A stretch of 7,907 nucleotides of DNA, taken from NCBI GenBank assembly GCA_043816165.1, contig JBDRIE010000030.1, positions 1 through 7,907 of the forward strand, in the 5' to 3' direction. Source of the stretch: JAACEU01 sp043816165. Lineage in GTDB: Bacteria; Patescibacteriota; Gracilibacteria; UBA1369; LOWO2-01-FULL-3. The notes under the pieces are model-generated. The model did not search any database. It was given only the letters and a program-made list of their open reading frames with translations, and had not been told where the DNA came from. Made by a program: the position numbers and the translations under genes. Shown here piece after piece: positions 6,208 through 7,907 of this stretch; position 1 is the first letter of the stretch; the number at the start of each line of letters is the position of its first letter.

Positions 6208-6226
6208 TATACACCTTATTCCTTAA
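6208..6226 (+). promoter_or_regulatory. Leader of the four-helix gene: possible -10 and CCTTAA motif
   Basis: TATACA (6208-6213) could serve as a -10, without a recognisable -35. It is followed by TTCCTTAATCCATT (6219-6232), nearly identical to the leader of the gene upstream. Either the gene has its own short transcript or the leader acts within a two-gene transcript. Confidence 0.3.
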
Positions 6227-6236
6227 TCCATTTTAT

Positions 6237-6623
6237 ATGGAAAATGCAATTAAAATTGCTGAAATTGCCGGACCGGCATTACTGCTGATGGGTCTTTCAA
6301 TTTTGCTACACGCAAAAGCATGGCAAAGACTTGCCGACAAATGGCAAAAAGACCATTTATCACTATTTCCAATCATGCTACTGACCACACTCCTTGGTCT
6401 AGTGGTTATCGGAATGTACAACGTTTGGGAGTTCAATGTTTGGCTCATAGTTACTGTCCTTGGATGGGCTATGCTAGTTAAGGGAGTTGTTTATTTCCTA
6501 ATCCCAGGATCTGCTCTAAAAGGAGTAGTGGGACTCGGGAAAAACCTGGGCCTTCTATACGTTGGAGGACTAGTATGGGCAGTAGCCGGAGCAGCACTCG
6601 GATATTACGCTTATTTTGCTTAG
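6237..6623 (+). CDS. Four-helix integral membrane protein, unknown function
   Basis: I do not recognise the family. The 128-residue protein has four predicted membrane segments: about 7-25, 44-63, 67-89 and 103-127. A short amphipathic, charged loop lies after the first (AKAWQRLADKWQKDH, 26-40) and a Gly-rich loop before the last. Trp residues at segment edges (W29, W36, W64, W69, W77, W114) fit membrane anchoring. There is no signal peptide beyond the first segment and no catalytic motif. It lies 33 bp after the MscS-like gene on the same strand, with no terminator between, so the two are probably co-expressed; it ends just before a strong terminator. The ATG is followed by GAA as in its neighbour and has no Shine-Dalgarno sequence. 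Confidence 0.8.
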   Translation: MENAIKIAEIAGPALLLMGLSILLHAKAWQRLADKWQKDHLSLFPIMLLTTLLGLVVIGMYNVWEFNVWLIVTVLGWAMLVKGVVYFLIPGSALKGVVGLGKNLGLLYVGGLVWAVAGAALGYYAYFA

Positions 6624-6642
6624 AACTGATTAAAAAATGAGG

Positions 6643-6675
6643 AACGGCCTTAAGTTTTAGGGCCGTTTTTCTTTT
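6643..6675. terminator. Intrinsic terminator between convergent genes, probably bidirectional
   Basis: AACGGCC (6643-6649) pairs with GGCCGTT (6661-6667), with further weak pairs inside the loop, and is followed by TTTCTTTT on the plus strand. On the minus strand a run of T lies about eight bases beyond the stem (complement of AAAAAA near 6632-6637), so it may stop both genes. The stem overlaps the last codons and the TAA (6652-6650) of the leftward zinc-ribbon gene. Confidence 0.85.
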
Positions 6676-6985
6676 GTGAATTACCCCTAGGAATTTGCCA
6701 TTCATGATTGCATTCGAAGCATTTAAATTTATACCACTTCGGATCTTCATCATCTTCCGTAACTGTTTTTGATTTGCATTTCGGACAAATCATTTCACCA
6801 AATTCATCCAGTTTTTCCAAAACCTTCTGAGCCTCTGTCTGACTCATCTCTCTTTCAATTTTCTCCAACTTGCCGGACAAAGTTTCCTTAAATTTTTTCG
6901 GAGGTCTATAAACTTCCATTCCCCTACCCTTTCTTCTGTAAGGAGGAACGATATCTATACAAATAAATCTATTCTCTTTAAACAT
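6650..6985 (-). CDS. Small zinc-ribbon protein, unknown function
   Basis: The 111-residue protein has an N-terminal basic segment (YRRKGRG, 16-22), a charged helical stretch (about 32-63, possible coiled coil) and a C-terminal zinc ribbon. The ribbon has CPKC (67-70) and, after an acidic hairpin, CFEC (89-92) followed by NHEW, a TFIIS/ribosomal-protein-like arrangement. It may bind nucleic acid or a transcription or translation partner; this is inference from the fold. Two starts are possible: the ATG at 6985 (used here), or an internal ATG at 6919 giving 89 residues and preceded by purine-rich AAGGGTAGGGGA. The longer frame keeps protein-like composition throughout. The start is 23 bp from that of the divergent reductase gene, so the two probably share control. 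Confidence 0.75.
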   Translation of the reverse strand: MFKENRFICIDIVPPYRRKGRGMEVYRPPKKFKETLSGKLEKIEREMSQTEAQKVLEKLDEFGEMICPKCKSKTVTEDDEDPKWYKFKCFECNHEWQIPRGNSQKKNGPKT

Positions 6986-6993
6986 GTATATAT

Positions 6994-7001
6994 TCTATAA
7001 T
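6994..7001. promoter_or_regulatory. Overlapping divergent -10 elements
   Basis: TATAAT (6996-7001, plus strand) ends seven bases before the ATG at 7009. The opposite strand reads TATAGA (6999-6994), eight bases before the ATG at 6985. With a normal -10 to start distance both transcripts would begin at or beside their start codons. No convincing -35 is seen on either side, and neither gene has a Shine-Dalgarno sequence at these starts. Confidence 0.4.
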
Positions 7002-7008
7002 AAAAATA

Positions 7009-7704
7009 ATGAACAAAGCAAAAGTTACCGAAAAAAAAGTCCTGACTCATGACATCTTCGAACTCTATTTCGAAACACAAGAACCTTTCAATTTTGAAGC
7101 GGGACAATTCATCACAATAAAAATTGCAGACTCTAACCCAAAACCCTGCTTCCGAGCATACTCCATTTCCTCATCACCAGCCAAAAACACATTCGAACTT
7201 TGCATCAAAGAAATTCCAAATGGACGAGGTAGTAGTTGGCTAAATACGCTTAAAAGTGGAGATAAAATCGAATTCATAGGACCAAATGGAAAATTCAATT
7301 TCACATCAAATCCTTCGAAGAAAATCCTCTTCATTGCAACAGGAACCGGAATAGCTCCATTAAAATCAATAATCGAATATCAACTCAACAAAGAAAACAA
7401 ACAACAAATGCACCTTTACTTCGGAGTCCGTCACATCAAAGACATTTTTTATAAAGAACATTTCGAAGAACTCGCAAAGACTCATGACAATTTTTCATTC
7501 AACCTAACTCTCTCCCAACCGGAAGACGAATCTTGGAGCGGAAACGAAGGCAGGGTAACTTCCCTCCTCGAACCACTGGAAATCGATCCGGATAACACAG
7601 AAGCCTATATCTGTGGTCTAAAAGCAATGATAGATAGTGTTCACGAAATTCTCACTAAAAAGGGCCTAAAAGAAGAAGCTGTGCACCATGAAAAATATGA
7701 CTAA
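7009..7704 (+). CDS. FAD/NAD(P)-binding oxidoreductase, ferredoxin-NADP reductase-like
   Basis: The 231-residue flavoprotein has the two domains of the ferredoxin-NADP reductase superfamily and no iron-sulfur domain. The FAD-binding barrel (about 1-100) carries RAYSISSSP (49-57, the RxYS flavin motif) and GRGSSWL (72-78, the second FAD-phosphate motif). The nucleotide-binding domain (about 104-231) carries IATGTGIAPLKS (109-120), YFGVR (137-141) and YICGLKAMI (200-208) before a C-terminal end EKYD. The length fits stand-alone reductases that pass electrons between NAD(P)H and a partner such as ferredoxin or flavodoxin; the partner is not in the window. The ATG lies seven bases after a TATAAT, suggesting a leaderless mRNA. 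It is divergent from the zinc-ribbon gene. The stop is followed directly by a GC-rich repetitive block and an IS end, and the C-terminus looks complete. Confidence 0.9.
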   Translation: MNKAKVTEKKVLTHDIFELYFETQEPFNFEAGQFITIKIADSNPKPCFRAYSISSSPAKNTFELCIKEIPNGRGSSWLNTLKSGDKIEFIGPNGKFNFTSNPSKKILFIATGTGIAPLKSIIEYQLNKENKQQMHLYFGVRHIKDIFYKEHFEELAKTHDNFSFNLTLSQPEDESWSGNEGRVTSLLEPLEIDPDNTEAYICGLKAMIDSVHEILTKKGLKEEAVHHEKYD

Positions 7705-7772
7705 TGGAACTCGCTTCGCTCGTACTACGCTCGCCTTAGCTCGCGGGCCGTCCGCTACGCTTCCGGCTATGG
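7705..7772. repeat. GC-rich repetitive spacer before the IS end
   Basis: Sixty-eight bases of imperfect, short repeated words (CTCGCTTCGCTCG, CTACGCTCGCC, CTACGCTTCCGG) lie between the reductase stop and the IS end. The composition is far richer in GC than the flanking genes. No ORF, clean hairpin terminator or promoter is apparent. Words of the same style (CGAAGTCGTTCCGG near 3590) occur beside the tRNA-Cys locus, so it may belong to a dispersed repeat family. Confidence 0.5.
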
Positions 7773-7907
7773 TGATGTGTACCCCCTTTAGTAGACACTT
7801 TAGAAACCCTTAACCCTCGACCTTGGTTAGAAGATGATCTCTGTATGCAACAGGTGTCATCCTTTTTCTTGTCCACTGTTTTCTTTCGTGGTTGTAGTAT
7901 CTCATAT
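7773..7907 (-). mobile_element. IS3-family insertion sequence, one end (runs off the window)
   Basis: The terminal sequence TGATGTGTACCCCCTTTAG followed by TAGACACT has the layout of IS3-family terminal inverted repeats (TG start, C-run, then A/T and an AGACA-type word). The transposase stop lies 37 bases inside this end, the usual spacing for the right end of such elements. The exact outer base (7773 or 7776) cannot be fixed without the other end and the target duplication. Confidence 0.75.
7810..7907 (-). CDS. IS3-family transposase, C-terminal fragment (cut by window edge)
   Basis: On the minus strand the frame ending in TAA at 7812-7810 encodes at least 31 residues that include RYYNHERKQW and MTPVAYRDHLL. 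This is the C-terminal end of the DDE integrase core (rve_3 part) of IS3-family OrfB transposases, whose usual form is YNxxR...xxMxPxxYRxxLL. The rest of the gene, with the catalytic DDE residues and the overlapping orfA, would lie beyond 7907. Intactness cannot be judged from here. Confidence 0.85.
   Translation of the reverse strand, partial: MRYYNHERKQWTRKRMTPVAYRDHLLTKVEG

Noticed and set aside
5573..6448. Minus-strand ORFs opposite the two membrane-protein genes
   Set aside because: They mirror hydrophobic codon patterns of the real genes and lack motifs or promoters.
6938..6947. Strong plus-strand Shine-Dalgarno-like AAGGAGG
   Set aside because: No start codon with an open frame follows at a suitable distance; it lies inside the zinc-ribbon gene on the opposite strand.

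Overview
The window reads as chromosomal DNA from an AT-rich bacterium with a small genome, most likely a member of the Candidate Phyla Radiation (Patescibacteria). The pointers are a divergent 16S rRNA 5' half with a mismatch in the classic 338R priming site, start codons mostly without Shine-Dalgarno sequences, small single-domain proteins, and a large cysteine-rich protein of a kind I recall from CPR genomes. A Peregrinibacteria-like affiliation is only a guess. All genes read through in the standard bacterial code.

Left part (1-2537): the 5' part of a 16S rRNA gene runs leftward off the window. It has a leader with a boxA-like antitermination site and two tandem sigma-70-type promoters. 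Rightward clpP (protease subunit) converges on a leftward RimK-type ATP-grasp ligase gene.

Centre (2538-3742): a lipoprotein gene is followed without a gap by an unusual tRNA-Cys locus. It consists of a rearranged full-length tRNA-Cys copy carrying hairpins, a small GIY-YIG nuclease gene, an intact tRNA-Cys(GCA) that starts on the base after the nuclease stop codon, and a 182-bp hairpin-rich non-coding unit ending in another copy of the tRNA 3' end. This is the best candidate in the window for an undescribed mobile cassette.

Right part (3743-7907): a leftward gene encodes a 554-residue protein with 46 cysteines. Two rightward membrane-protein genes follow (a MscS-related conserved-TM-helix protein and a four-helix protein) that share a leader motif. 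A bidirectional terminator separates them from a leftward zinc-ribbon gene, which is divergent from a flavodoxin/ferredoxin-reductase-like gene with only 23 bp between the two starts. The window ends in a GC-rich repetitive block and the end of an IS3-family insertion sequence, whose transposase C-terminus (31 codons) is visible on the minus strand.

Apart from the shared tRNA-Cys locus and the probable pairing of the two membrane genes, the genes look like independent short transcription units rather than one pathway.
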